Notes: generated by a model not told the origin, from the letters alone. A stretch of DNA of 64,000 nt from Anaerohabitans sp964387285 (GCA_964387285.1 CAYLWO010000006.1:62001-126000), one strand, 5' to 3'. Counted from the first letter of the stretch, positions 43,817 through 53,638 are shown. A program made the numbers and translations.

Positions 43817-45123
43817 AATATCTCGCACTCGGTATATTGCTTGCCGTATCAGCGCTTTACAGCCAGGAGAGTCTAACCCTGGAGCAGGCAGTCGATCAGG
43901 CGCTGCAGCATAATTTTGGCATTCGCATCGCCCGCAACGACGCCGCAATCGATGATAACAACGCCAGTTGGGGCAATGCCGGCCTGATGCCACAGTTGAC
44001 CACAACCGCCTCAACCACGCACAGCGTCAACAATTCCAAACAGACTTATGTGACCGGCAACATCATTGATCGCACCAACGCCGTGTCGGACGCAAAAAAC
44101 CTGGGCGTAAATCTGAATTGGACCCTGTTCGACGGTATGGCCATGTTTGCCAATCTGCAAAAATTACGCACCTATCGCGATATGGGCGAACTGGAAGCCC
44201 GACAGGCGGTGGAAAGCGCATTAAGCCGGGTTATCATCGCCTATGTCGATATCGTGCAACAGAAACAAAAGCGACATTCTTTGCAGGAAGCGACCGCGAT
44301 TTCGGAACAACGGCTGAAACTGAGCGAAGCCAAGTACCGCATGGGCGCTGAATCCAAATTCGATTTGCTGAGCGCCCGTGTGGATTTGAATCAGGACCGC
44401 TCCGCTTTGTTGAGCCAGGAAGCGACGCTGAATCGCGCCAAGACTCTGTTGAACGAACTGTTGGGGCGCCATGTGGATATGGCTTTTGACGTGGCCGATA
44501 CCATTGCTTTTCGCGAACGACTGACTCTGGCGCAACTCCGAGAAAATCTGTTGCAGAACAATGTCGAGCTGTTGTGGCAAAGAAAAAATTTCCGCGCATC
44601 CGCTCTTGAGACCTCGGCGGCCTGGGGACCGCGCTTTCCCAAAGTGGGGGTCACGGCCGGTTACACCATCACGCGTTCGGAATCCCAGTCCGGCATGGTA
44701 CAGTCCAATAAAACACATGGTTTCAGTTACGGTCTAAACGCCAGCTATACATTATTTGACGGATTCAACATTCAGCGCAAATGGCAGAACGCACGCGTGG
44801 CGGAACGCAGCAATGAATTGCGCATAGCAGAAAAACAAAATCAACTGGAAGCGGATTTACTGCGCATTTATCAACAATACACGACCAACCTGACCCTGAT
44901 CGAGATGGAAAAAGAAAATGTAAGCGTCGCTCACGAGAATGTAACGGTCTCGGTAGAAAAATACCGGTTGGGCAGCATCTCCGCTCTGCAAATGCGCGAT
45001 ATTCAGATCAAATATTTGGATGCCGTCGGCCGTCTGATCAGCGCGCAATACACCGCCAAATCGGCAGAGACGGAACTGCTGGCATTGAGCGGCGGGTTGA
45101 TCAAAATGAATAAAAGAAAGTAA
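43813..45123 (+). CDS. TolC-family outer-membrane efflux protein
   Basis: The 436-residue protein starts with a signal peptide (MKYLALGILLAVSALYSQ) and the OEP hallmark ESLTLEQAVDQALQHNFGI. Two homologous OEP halves follow, with long helical stretches (LHEN-like AYVDIVQQKQKRHSLQEA; EADLLRIYQQYTTNL) and membrane beta strands (VTAGYTITRSES, YGLNASYTLFDGFN). It forms the outer-membrane channel of the RND pump. The start codon overlaps the permease stop (ATGA). Confidence 0.93.
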   Translation: MKYLALGILLAVSALYSQESLTLEQAVDQALQHNFGIRIARNDAAIDDNNASWGNAGLMPQLTTTASTTHSVNNSKQTYVTGNIIDRTNAVSDAKNLGVNLNWTLFDGMAMFANLQKLRTYRDMGELEARQAVESALSRVIIAYVDIVQQKQKRHSLQEATAISEQRLKLSEAKYRMGAESKFDLLSARVDLNQDRSALLSQEATLNRAKTLLNELLGRHVDMAFDVADTIAFRERLTLAQLRENLLQNNVELLWQRKNFRASALETSAAWGPRFPKVGVTAGYTITRSESQSGMVQSNKTHGFSYGLNASYTLFDGFNIQRKWQNARVAERSNELRIAEKQNQLEADLLRIYQQYTTNLTLIEMEKENVSVAHENVTVSVEKYRLGSISALQMRDIQIKYLDAVGRLISAQYTAKSAETELLALSGGLIKMNKRK

Positions 45124-45491
45124 AGCCGGCAGCAATTTTTTGCGGAACAGAATTACCTAAGGATAGAAGTGCGGATTTTGCACACCTATGGGACGACCAT
45201 GGAAACGGTAAAGTCAGCCAGAATGAAAACGCAGAGGCGCAAAGATCGCAAAGAACAAAACATTTCTGTAGCCTCTGCGNNNNNNNNNNNNNNNNNNNNN
45301 NNNNNNNNNNNNNNNNNNNNNNNNNNNNNNNNNNNNNNNNNNNNNNNNNNNNNNNNNNNNNNNNNNNNNNNNNNNNNNNGAAAACGCAGAGGCGCAAAGA
45401 TCGCAAAGAACAAAACATTTCTGTAGCCTCTGCGACCTTTGCGCCTCTGCGTTGATTAGTTATGTAAAAATCGGATCGTATTGAGATTGCA
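45124..45491. repeat. Scaffold gap of 100 N between identical 55-bp flanks, within an inverted repeat
   Basis: The N-run is at 45280-45379. The 55 bases immediately left (45225-45279) and immediately right (45380-45434) are identical. On the right the sequence continues into CTTTGCGCCTCTGCGTT, which is the reverse complement of the left-hand AACGCAGAGGCGCAAAG, so the unit is a palindromic intergenic repeat. No gene is supported in this 368-bp stretch; open frames running through the Ns are artefacts. Confidence 0.9.
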
Positions 45492-46499
45492 CTAGAGTTC
45501 GAACCGCAACGAAAAACGATGTGTGGCATCGAACACATGAAAATCGGTATAACCATAGTCAAACCAAAATCGACAATCTCCGATCATCATATGGACGCCG
45601 GCGCCAAAGGAAACACCCTCATCGGTTTGCAGCACCTGCGTTTTTTCATCCCGACTGCCGGAATAATTGAATTTGTATCCGCCGCGCAAAGCCAATTTCT
45701 CATATAGCAACCACTCAGCGCCGGTAAAGTAGAGCTGTGGACTGTCCTGCGGTTTGGTGAGATCCGCTAATAGACGCAGTTGCGAATTTTTTTCCTGGGC
45801 AATCGCAACCGAGGCGCCGATGGAAAAATTGAGCGGCAGCGGCGCGCCGATGGCGTAAAATTTAAAATCCTCACCCACATTATTGATGCGAGCGCCGATA
45901 GCCAGATCCCGAAACCCTGTTTCATACACCGCGCCAAAGTCAAAAGCCAGGGAACCGGCGGTTTCGGTGTCAATTTTTTCATAAATGTATTTCACCGTCA
46001 CGCCCATGCGAAAACGATCCGTGAACTGTTTGGCATAAGCTAGCGCCATGGCCAGATCGTAATAATCAAAGGAATCATACCGACCCACGCCCAAATCTTC
46101 CATGGAAGCTCCGTTGTATCCGGGCGGAACAATATCGCGATCAGCCGGAATATCCGACAAGCCCATATAGATAAATCCCAGTCCTACGGTTCCCCAATTG
46201 CCGAATCCATGCGTGATTGCTGCGGCCTGATGTTTGAACTGCAACAACCAGTCGTCATAATTGAGTGCGATCTGCGTTTTACCGTTGTCGGTTTGAATGC
46301 CGGCAGGATTCCAAAAAATCATATTGGGGTCATTATAGATCGTCGTCGCAGCAGAACCCAGTGCCGCCATGCGTGCGCCGACAGCCACTTTTAGAAATGT
46401 CGCTCCCGTGATGCCCGGCTTGCGTAAAGCGGCCTGCGCGCTTGTGGCCAGCAATAATCCCACTATGAGAGCAGTAGCAATTCGATGATAGAGTTTCAT
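45492..46499 (-). CDS. PorV/UPF0164-like outer-membrane barrel protein
   Basis: The 335-residue protein has a signal peptide (TALIVGLLLATSAQAAL) and the PorV/PorQ family opening: GITGATFLKVAVGARMAALG, then DPNMIFWNPAGIQ. It continues as a FadL-like barrel (TVGLGFIYMGLSDIP, FRMGVTVKYIYEKID) ending in the HRFSLRFEL strand with a C-terminal Leu. GGGAG before the ATG at 46499 sets the start. Family members shuttle or anchor secreted proteins with C-terminal sorting tails, or act as lipid porins. It is the last gene of a three-gene set, 16 bp after a secreted protein that has such a tail. Confidence 0.85.
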   Translation of the reverse strand: MKLYHRIATALIVGLLLATSAQAALRKPGITGATFLKVAVGARMAALGSAATTIYNDPNMIFWNPAGIQTDNGKTQIALNYDDWLLQFKHQAAAITHGFGNWGTVGLGFIYMGLSDIPADRDIVPPGYNGASMEDLGVGRYDSFDYYDLAMALAYAKQFTDRFRMGVTVKYIYEKIDTETAGSLAFDFGAVYETGFRDLAIGARINNVGEDFKFYAIGAPLPLNFSIGASVAIAQEKNSQLRLLADLTKPQDSPQLYFTGAEWLLYEKLALRGGYKFNYSGSRDEKTQVLQTDEGVSFGAGVHMMIGDCRFWFDYGYTDFHVFDATHRFSLRFEL

Positions 46500-46515
46500 A
46501 TTTTTCTCCCGAAAA

Positions 46516-49044
46516 TTAACGAATAATGGCCAAGGTTCCGCTTTGTTGACCGCCGTCATATTTCACGACCCACAGGTACATGCCGCTGGCCACCTCATTG
46601 CCGTTTTTCGAAAACATGTCCCAGAAATATATTCCCTTATTGACCGTCGGCGCCGTGAATTCCAATTCGTTGATCAACATGCCGGCCAAATCATAAATCT
46701 GAATCGTGCACGTGCTCGGCAGATTATAAAACATCACCTGGTGCTGATTGCTCACATCATGCCAGGCGACGCGCTTGTATGGATTGGGACGAACGCCGAT
46801 TTTTGAACGCCCTTGTTCGATGTCGGCAATGGTCGCCGGTGGCGACACCAGTACGAATCGTGCGCCAACGGCTTTGGTCTTGTCGGTATTGGTTTCAGCG
46901 GGAAAATAAGCGTGACTTTCGGTAAAAGGCCAGGTCGCTTCCCACGATCCGGTGCGGCCGTTAACATTGGTCTTACCGCTTTCTAACCAGGTGACGTTAT
47001 CCGGTTCCAATCCGGCATAGGCGGCAGGTACGGTGGACGCTGCGTCGTTTTTGTAACTGCTGACATAATACCAATAGCTCTGACCCGGCGAAGTATAACC
47101 GTCATCTTCCCAGGCATAAGGATAGATTGCGGCATCGGTCGTTGCATTCTTGTAACTGTTAAATTCCTCCTTTTTGATCACCTTGACCAGATCATACGGT
47201 CCCCAGGACGATCCTTGCTGATCATACAAACGGGTCATGGCGGTAAAGAGGGGATTGTATGCATCCGGTTGCGGGATAAACGCGGGATCCATGGTTTTCC
47301 ACCACGTGCCATGAGTTGGGAAACCTTTATATAAAGAGTTGTAGCGCGGAAACGCCACGCACTTGTAAATCTTGATGCCATCCATATTGCCCAATTTACC
47401 CGGATCCTGCCATTTGATCAATGGTCTGACTTTGGCTGAACCGTTGACTTTAATTTCCGGCACGGGTGGAGATTGCGGAACGACAAAAGAGCCGTCCGGT
47501 TTCATGGAAGAATAAACAGCGCGCGCCGTTTTGATGGTTTTGCGCAATCCATCCATGCGGAAACCACAGCCGCGAACAAAATACACCCGAATCCTTTCAC
47601 CGACTTGCATCGAGAAAGGACCCATGCCCATAAATGGTTCGCCGTCAAAACGATACTCGGTGATCACGCCTTCGGTAATGATGCCTGGTTCCAACGGTCG
47701 ACCGCGCATGGGATCCAAAGGATTCAAACCAAGGTTCCTGCCGGTTTGCGGATCGACCGCCATTTTCGCCGGCGTATATTTATAGTCGCCATCTGGACGG
47801 GTCCATTGCGTCTGCTCTTTTACGACAAAAGAGGTGGGATCGCCCGCTGTACCCGAAATAAATAAATTCTCATTGGGTGCAAACTTGAGGGAGGCCTTGT
47901 CCACTGATTTGCCGCCATCCTGATAAAAAGCACCTAAACTTACGGCATGACTGGAACTGGGCGTATAGTCGCACACACTGTTATAGCCGGCCACCCAGCT
48001 GCTGAACCATCCTCGTTGTTTGCCCTCGCCGACAGCCGGAACAATTTCTCTTCCTTGCGCATCTTTAAAAGCGAGATTTTTATTCACCCAGGCATTGGCT
48101 TCACTATCCCATTTTTTGGCGCCAAGAAACGCATAACCGTTAAAAGCGTCATAGTACCGACCGCCATCAGCCAGACCGGGGAAATTTTCATAGCCAACAT
48201 CCGAACCAAATCCCTGAAACGCAATGTTCCAGGGAGCGCCGCTCTCGTCGGGAGTCATGTCCAGGCCGAATGCGCGAAAACGACTGTTCGGTTGAAAATA
48301 GTATCTTCCGCCTGAGGAACCGACGCCAAAACCAAAAACCGTCGCAGTATAGGACAGAACCAGAGATTTGACGGCATTATTATGCAATTCAGCCACGCCG
48401 TCGCCGTTCAGATCGGTTACCCCGGTGTTGTATAATTCAACCTCCACCAGATGAAAGTCGTCCATATTGGCATAAGGCATTGTCCAGGAATGAACGGTCA
48501 TTTTTACATCTACGCCCAGTTGTGTGGGCCAGGCCGCCACACCGTAAGCATAGGTGCGGTCCGCGGACAAAACAGCGCCGCCGTTGCTGGGAATACGATA
48601 ATTGCGGCTGGGATCGTCGGCCCCGGGCACTTTGCTGCTGTAGGACAAATAGCAATAATGCATGAAATCTGGCCCATAGATTTCGGTGTTGTACCGGCCA
48701 AAGGTCGTATCCGGATTAAATTCGATGGCTGAAAGCGTATTGGACCAGTCGTTGACATAAAGTCCCTGCATCCATCCCCAGCCCGGATTCCCCCAAAAAG
48801 TACTGTTGACGAAACGGGTGGTGCAAAACAACCAATTGCCGGTTCCGCTCGTACGCTGCGAAAGATCATCCTTATAATTCAAATAGGTCCACGTATTGCC
48901 AACATTGCCTGGACAATAGGTTCCCCAGCACTCTGCTGCAGCCAGGACGATATTGTTGTTCGGCTCCTCGGCAAGACAAATAGAAAAAGTGAACAGACCT
49001 AGTAACGTCAGCAATATGAAATGATGTTTATGCGATATCTGCAT
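46516..49044 (-). CDS. Large secreted protein with C-terminal sorting/FlgD-like domain
   Basis: The 842-residue protein has a signal peptide (HFILLTLLGLFTFSICLAEE). AAGGAG before the ATG at 49044 favours that start over 49068. The body has no domain I can name; it contains many aromatic residues and DxNxDG-like TDLNGDGVAELHN. A fibronectin-like segment (AKVRPLIKWQDPGKLG) precedes the tail, which reads GVRPNPYKRVAWHD, then TCTIQIYDLAGMLINELEF, then GIYFWDMFSKNGNEVASGMY. This matches the Por-type/FlgD-like sorting tail found across FCB bacteria. Expected on the cell surface with the TonB receptor encoded upstream, in a SusD-like partner position although it is not SusD-related by sequence. Confidence 0.8.
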   Translation of the reverse strand: MQISHKHHFILLTLLGLFTFSICLAEEPNNNIVLAAAECWGTYCPGNVGNTWTYLNYKDDLSQRTSGTGNWLFCTTRFVNSTFWGNPGWGWMQGLYVNDWSNTLSAIEFNPDTTFGRYNTEIYGPDFMHYCYLSYSSKVPGADDPSRNYRIPSNGGAVLSADRTYAYGVAAWPTQLGVDVKMTVHSWTMPYANMDDFHLVEVELYNTGVTDLNGDGVAELHNNAVKSLVLSYTATVFGFGVGSSGGRYYFQPNSRFRAFGLDMTPDESGAPWNIAFQGFGSDVGYENFPGLADGGRYYDAFNGYAFLGAKKWDSEANAWVNKNLAFKDAQGREIVPAVGEGKQRGWFSSWVAGYNSVCDYTPSSSHAVSLGAFYQDGGKSVDKASLKFAPNENLFISGTAGDPTSFVVKEQTQWTRPDGDYKYTPAKMAVDPQTGRNLGLNPLDPMRGRPLEPGIITEGVITEYRFDGEPFMGMGPFSMQVGERIRVYFVRGCGFRMDGLRKTIKTARAVYSSMKPDGSFVVPQSPPVPEIKVNGSAKVRPLIKWQDPGKLGNMDGIKIYKCVAFPRYNSLYKGFPTHGTWWKTMDPAFIPQPDAYNPLFTAMTRLYDQQGSSWGPYDLVKVIKKEEFNSYKNATTDAAIYPYAWEDDGYTSPGQSYWYYVSSYKNDAASTVPAAYAGLEPDNVTWLESGKTNVNGRTGSWEATWPFTESHAYFPAETNTDKTKAVGARFVLVSPPATIADIEQGRSKIGVRPNPYKRVAWHDVSNQHQVMFYNLPSTCTIQIYDLAGMLINELEFTAPTVNKGIYFWDMFSKNGNEVASGMYLWVVKYDGGQQSGTLAIIR

Positions 49045-49143
49045 CTTGAACTCCTTCATGGTTGCCACTCCAATTTAACTCCACAGCACAAATTTTGCCA
49101 ACCACGACCTCGCAGGTTTTAAAAACCTGTGAGGTCTTTAGTA

Positions 49144-52100
49144 TTAGAAACCCAATTCCATACCGACCCATATCTGGCGGCTGGGTCCGTAAAGCAAACG
49201 ACCCAGCCAATCATGCGGCACGCGGCGATATCCCTCAGGATCGTTTTCATCTCCGCTGCCGGCAATAAAATCGCGGCCCAGTTCCCATATTTTTTGATCA
49301 GTGGATTCCTGTTGCGGCGTGTTATTATAAGCGAGAATGTTTTTATGATTGGTAACATTACGCGCTTCAGCAAAAGGTCTGATTCTCAGGCCATTGATCT
49401 TGCCTTCCCAACTCAAGCGTACATTCAGACAATAATTCCAGGGCCCTTCCCGCAACTTGGGACTGACGCTGAACCAGGGATCGCTTTCTGTGTTTTCCGT
49501 GGGATAATACTTGAAACCGCTTTGCGCTTCGCCAATTAACGAAGCCTGAATATTCAGCGGCAGAAAAACAATCGCCGTAGCGGCGAATCGATGCGTACGA
49601 TCGAAGCCGCCGGCCAGCGCATTCGATGTGCTGCGCAAAACGATGTTGGTCAAACGATAGTTGTATTGATCCAAATTGTCAAACGGCAATCCGCTGTACA
49701 ACGCGCTGTCGACCTTGGCGGTAAAATCACGACGTTGCTTAGCAGAAAGTCCGCCCATGGCGGTAGCGGCTTTGATATAGGAATACGAGTAGCTCATGCG
49801 CATGGTCCAATGCTTGTTCGGTCGTTTTTCAATGGACAATTCAATGCCGCGTGCATCGGCATTGCCCCAACTCGTTTGCAGATAAAGCGTTTGCCCTTTA
49901 TACGGCACGAGAGAAAAATTCAAATTGGAATAATTGTCCACGTCCCGATAATAAACATTAGCATCCAAAGTGAAATCCCGCATTGGCGAATACTGTACAC
50001 CGATTTCATAGGCAGTGGATCGGATAGGCTGTTGATCCACCCATACCGTGGTCATGCCCGGTGAGGCAGAGTAATTGGTGAAATTATAATCGCTGTACAG
50101 CGAACTAAAGTTCGGATATTGTACAAATTTGCCGAATGAATAGTGCATGGCCATATTTTCAGATACCGGGTGCGATACGCCGACGCGGGGATTAAAAAAC
50201 CATTTCCAGCCCACCCGATCGCCGCGTACCGGCTGCATCTCCTTAAGATAGCCAGAGGCAAAGGTCAGGTAATTCCATGGGTGGAAATCATTCTCAAAAT
50301 ATTCTGTATCATTATCATAGCCATCCAGGCGCGCGCCGATATTCAGGATCATGCCCTTGTATTCAACGCGATCCTGCAGGTAGGCAGCCATTTCCAGCGG
50401 ATTAAAATAGTGTTGATCGACATGAAACATGGAATAGGGATACGATCGTCCAGCGCCGGCCAACTCTGCCTGCAAATGATCTACATCGATGGTGTGATAA
50501 CGAAACTGGGCGCCGGCTTTGAGTTGGTGCTGAAAGGATATTTGACTGGTTAAGTCCGCCTTGAGCGCAGCTACGTTTCTTGTCGTACGGCTATACAAAG
50601 GCGCGGGATAACGCGTGCGATATGCACCGTCTGTTTTCCAGAAATTGGCTTTGGTCTCATTCACGCCCGATTGCGGATCAATCGTCTGATAAAAAAAGGC
50701 GCGGCGCGGATCTCGAGCGGCCAGGACCGTCTCTTTGTTGGTCGGATCCCGGTACCAATCGCCAAGATAACCGTTCAAACTTTTTGTGTCAATGTACGTT
50801 TCAATGCTTTTTATCTCTTTCGTGGCGGCATCGCGGATGGTGTCGGTCTTGGTTATGCCGCCGACGTATTTCTGATATTCGTCAGCGTTCTTGAATTCGA
50901 TAAAGTCACCCTTTTCACCGATGTCACAGTAACCGTCGCCGTTATCGTCCGGGTAGCCGATCCAACTGGTTTTATTGTTCTGTGAAAGCTGAATTTCATA
51001 AAAAGTCTTGGCCGACAAGGTATGCGTCCATTTGGCATAATAAACCGTGCTGAGGTCTTTATAGCGCGGAGCGCCCTCCATATAATAGATCCACCTGGGA
51101 TTGTATTTCCAATTAACGAAATCGAACAATTTGCCGCCATCTTCCAATTGACTAAATACTGTCAGTTTTTTATTGCTGGTGAATGCATAATTCAATTTCA
51201 GCGTAACGGTCGCACGTTTGTCCATATCAAAGGGCAAGGCCGAGGTGCGCAGGTTTTGTACAAGACCGGAAAGAAAAAAACTGGACTTTTTGCCAAGAAA
51301 TGGAATCGGTCCGCTGAGATTACCCTCCACCTCCACAGAGCGTCCCAATCCGGTGGAATCGTCGGGATCATAATAATACTGATCCTGAGCCAGTTGCGGC
51401 GTCCAGGTATAAAGCGCAGCAGAACGCTTGCCAAATACGGTGCCGGCATTTTCCCATTTTTGCTTTTCCGCAAAATATCCCTCGCCGCCGGGATAACTAT
51501 CCTTCATCCAGTAGGGATTGCTGCCGAAATGGTCCCATTTGTTCAGCGGAGTAAAGCGAAAAAAGATTTTCCCCGTATAAGCATCGCCGCCGGATTTGGT
51601 CACCAGATTGACAATGCCCGCAGAGGCCGTGGGATACTCGGCGTTAAAAGTGCCGGCATACACATTCATCTCCTGAATGGCGCTGCTGGGAACCGTGCCC
51701 ACCGAAGTTTCATCCAACTCGGACCGTCTAAAACCCTGATAGCTATGTCCAATATCGCCGCTGCCAAAAGCGCCTGTGCCGCCGGAGAAATAAGCGTCCG
51801 ATACATCCACGCCATCCACCAAAATTTTAGTTTCATACTTGCGTCCACCGCGAATATAACCGTGATAGGCGCTGGGCGATGTTTCCACCAAATCCTTAAA
51901 CGAAGCTATCGGCAACGTATTGTTTAACTCGGCAGCCGCTACGGTAGTTTTTGATTGCGTAAGCGTTTTTTCAATGGACGGCCTGGCCGCCAGTACAGTC
52001 ACCTCCTCGCCGGCTATCACGGTTTGTGATAGAGCAAAATTTAACTCGGTCGTTTTGTCCACATTAACCTGAACACCGGTCTGAGTCACACCGACGTATC

Positions 52101-52347
52101 CCAAAAAGCTGGTTTTTACGGAATACACTCCCGGTGAAATGTTGAGTATAAAATACCTTCCCTGCAAATCAGTGACAGCCCCGGAACTGCTGCCGACAAT
52201 CAGCACATTCACTCCGGGCAGCCGCTCGCCCGTTTTGGCATCCGTGATAACTCCGCTGATTTTTCCGTTGGTAACTGCCGGTGCTTGAGCAAAAATGATA
52301 AAGACCAGTGCAAGGACAAGTCCGGCTCTCTGCATGTTGCGGTTCAT
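49144..52347 (-). CDS. TonB-dependent receptor with N-terminal carboxypeptidase-regulatory-like domain
   Basis: The 1067-residue protein starts with a signal peptide (GLVLALVFIIFAQAPAV), then a CarbopepD_reg-like domain (GKISGVITDAKTGERLPGVN...GYVGVTQTGVQVNV), a TonB-box/plug region (PIASFKDLVETSPSAYHGYI, KILVDGVDVSD, TASAGIVNLVTKSGGDAYTG) and a 22-strand-type barrel ending in RQIWVGMELGF with the aromatic C-terminal residue. This is the SusC-like class used to import large ligands across the outer membrane. It is the first gene of a set with a secreted tail protein and a PorV-like protein; all three are on the minus strand. The ligand is unknown. Confidence 0.93.
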   Translation of the reverse strand: MNRNMQRAGLVLALVFIIFAQAPAVTNGKISGVITDAKTGERLPGVNVLIVGSSSGAVTDLQGRYFILNISPGVYSVKTSFLGYVGVTQTGVQVNVDKTTELNFALSQTVIAGEEVTVLAARPSIEKTLTQSKTTVAAAELNNTLPIASFKDLVETSPSAYHGYIRGGRKYETKILVDGVDVSDAYFSGGTGAFGSGDIGHSYQGFRRSELDETSVGTVPSSAIQEMNVYAGTFNAEYPTASAGIVNLVTKSGGDAYTGKIFFRFTPLNKWDHFGSNPYWMKDSYPGGEGYFAEKQKWENAGTVFGKRSAALYTWTPQLAQDQYYYDPDDSTGLGRSVEVEGNLSGPIPFLGKKSSFFLSGLVQNLRTSALPFDMDKRATVTLKLNYAFTSNKKLTVFSQLEDGGKLFDFVNWKYNPRWIYYMEGAPRYKDLSTVYYAKWTHTLSAKTFYEIQLSQNNKTSWIGYPDDNGDGYCDIGEKGDFIEFKNADEYQKYVGGITKTDTIRDAATKEIKSIETYIDTKSLNGYLGDWYRDPTNKETVLAARDPRRAFFYQTIDPQSGVNETKANFWKTDGAYRTRYPAPLYSRTTRNVAALKADLTSQISFQHQLKAGAQFRYHTIDVDHLQAELAGAGRSYPYSMFHVDQHYFNPLEMAAYLQDRVEYKGMILNIGARLDGYDNDTEYFENDFHPWNYLTFASGYLKEMQPVRGDRVGWKWFFNPRVGVSHPVSENMAMHYSFGKFVQYPNFSSLYSDYNFTNYSASPGMTTVWVDQQPIRSTAYEIGVQYSPMRDFTLDANVYYRDVDNYSNLNFSLVPYKGQTLYLQTSWGNADARGIELSIEKRPNKHWTMRMSYSYSYIKAATAMGGLSAKQRRDFTAKVDSALYSGLPFDNLDQYNYRLTNIVLRSTSNALAGGFDRTHRFAATAIVFLPLNIQASLIGEAQSGFKYYPTENTESDPWFSVSPKLREGPWNYCLNVRLSWEGKINGLRIRPFAEARNVTNHKNILAYNNTPQQESTDQKIWELGRDFIAGSGDENDPEGYRRVPHDWLGRLLYGPSRQIWVGMELGF

Positions 52348-52644
52348 TATGCATCTCCTAATTAATCCGACTCAACATAACGATCACATCCAATGAAAAA
52401 TAAATGCTGGATATGAAAATTCAAGATAATGAACCATAACCACATTTACCCGACATAACTATGCAGTTTGTGAGGAGAAAAAACAAAATTTAGGCGGTTA
52501 GCAACGGGATAAAGCATATCTGTGCAGGTCGATCGCAGCCGTTGGCGCTCAACGGGAAAGAATTTGCTATATTCTTTAAAACACAGGCGTTGTGGTTTTG
52601 GGGAGGGCTTTACAGAATCCATAGTTTATTTTGAAGCCGCAAAC
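52348..52644. other. Promoter-bearing spacer before the TonB receptor gene
   Basis: About 300 bp between the TonB receptor start and the terminator of the Gfo/Idh-isomerase pair. It must contain the receptor operon promoter on the minus strand. The part at 52410-52500 is AT-rich, but I could not assign boxes. I see no RNA gene or repeat here. Confidence 0.5.
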
Positions 52645-52670
52645 AAAAAAGGCGGCCTGGAGGCCGCCTT
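52645..52670 (-). terminator. Rho-independent terminator after the sugar isomerase gene
   Basis: On the minus strand the GC-rich stem GGCGGCCT/AGGCCGCC (52668-52651, loop CC) is followed by TTTTTTG. It lies 17 bp after the isomerase stop. Confidence 0.9.
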
Positions 52671-52686
52671 GTGGGTTACGGTAAAA

Positions 52687-53604
52687 CTAATCCGCAATAA
52701 ATTGCCGCAGGTATTGCGCACTTTGCCTGAGTGAGGCCTTTCGGTCTGCAAGCGATCCCTCGTAGACCCGGTCCTCCACCTCGACGCAAACCGGCCCGCG
52801 ATAACCGGCATCGCCCAGGGTTGAGAGAAACCGTCCCCAATGCACATCACCCAATCCCGGCAGTTTGGGCGTGTGAAACTCTAATGGACAGGCCATAATA
52901 CCCACCTGGTTCAAACGATAATAATCCACGCGGCAATCTTTGGCGTGCACATGAAATATTTTTTTACTGAACTCGCGCACTGCGGCCAGATAATCAATCT
53001 GTTGCCAAACCAGATGCGAGGGATCAAAGTTCAATCCGAAATGATCCGAAGGGATTTCTTCGAACATCCGACGCCAAAGGGCCGGCGTATGCGCCAAATT
53101 TTTGCCGGCCGGCCATTCGTCTTTGCTGAAAAACATGGGACAATTTTCAATTGCGATTTTCACATGATGCTCGGACGCAAACCTGATCAGTCCCGGCCAC
53201 ACTTTTTGAAAACGGGGCCAATTATCCTCCACAGTTTTGGTCCAATCACGGCCGATAAAGGTGTTGACCACGCCGATCTCTAAAAGTTCGGCTGCCTTGA
53301 TCACCTCGCGAATATGTGCAATATACACTTCAGCTTCTGCCGGATCCGGAGCCAGGGGATTGGGATAATACCCCAATCCGCTGATCTCAACTCCTGATTT
53401 CTGGACAAGACGGCGGATTTTTTTTGCTCCGGCATTATTCAATCCCGTCACATCCACATGGGTCACGCCGGCATAGCGACGTTCTGCCTTACCTTTAGGC
53501 CAACACAAGAGTTCTACGCACGTATAGCCCGTAGTTTTGGCAAAAGCCAACACCCTTGGCAAATCTAAATCCGGCAAGATGGCGCTGACAAAACCTAATT
53601 TCAT
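52687..53604 (-). CDS. Sugar phosphate isomerase/epimerase (xylose isomerase-like TIM barrel)
   Basis: The 305-residue protein starts MKLGFVSAILPDLDLPRVLA behind AGAGGA, so the start at 53604 is preferred over 53637. Barrel motifs with metal-binding acids and histidines: CVELLCWP, IAIENCPMFFSKDEWP (Glu), GLNFDPSHLVWQQ (Asp, His), HVHAKDCRVDY and CVEVEDRVYEG. It belongs to the IolE/IolI-like group, as does the protein at 4036, but the two are clearly different. It is 34 bp after a Gfo/Idh/MocA oxidoreductase gene, a pairing common in polyol and inositol catabolism. Confidence 0.88.
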   Translation of the reverse strand: MKLGFVSAILPDLDLPRVLAFAKTTGYTCVELLCWPKGKAERRYAGVTHVDVTGLNNAGAKKIRRLVQKSGVEISGLGYYPNPLAPDPAEAEVYIAHIREVIKAAELLEIGVVNTFIGRDWTKTVEDNWPRFQKVWPGLIRFASEHHVKIAIENCPMFFSKDEWPAGKNLAHTPALWRRMFEEIPSDHFGLNFDPSHLVWQQIDYLAAVREFSKKIFHVHAKDCRVDYYRLNQVGIMACPLEFHTPKLPGLGDVHWGRFLSTLGDAGYRGPVCVEVEDRVYEGSLADRKASLRQSAQYLRQFIAD

Positions 53605-53638
53605 AAAGAATTCCTCTCCGTAGATAATATCCCGCACT

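Noticed and set aside
45225..45456. CRISPR array or insertion sequence at the gap repeats
   Set aside because: There are only two identical copies across an N-run and no spacers, cas genes or transposase; assembly duplication explains it.
45101..45562. Open frames running through the N gap
   Set aside because: They exist only because N codons are not read as stops; the flanks are a palindromic repeat.
51022..51927. 301-codon + strand open frame inside the TonB receptor gene
   Set aside because: Antisense to a clear receptor; its translation has no recognisable domain and no Shine-Dalgarno.
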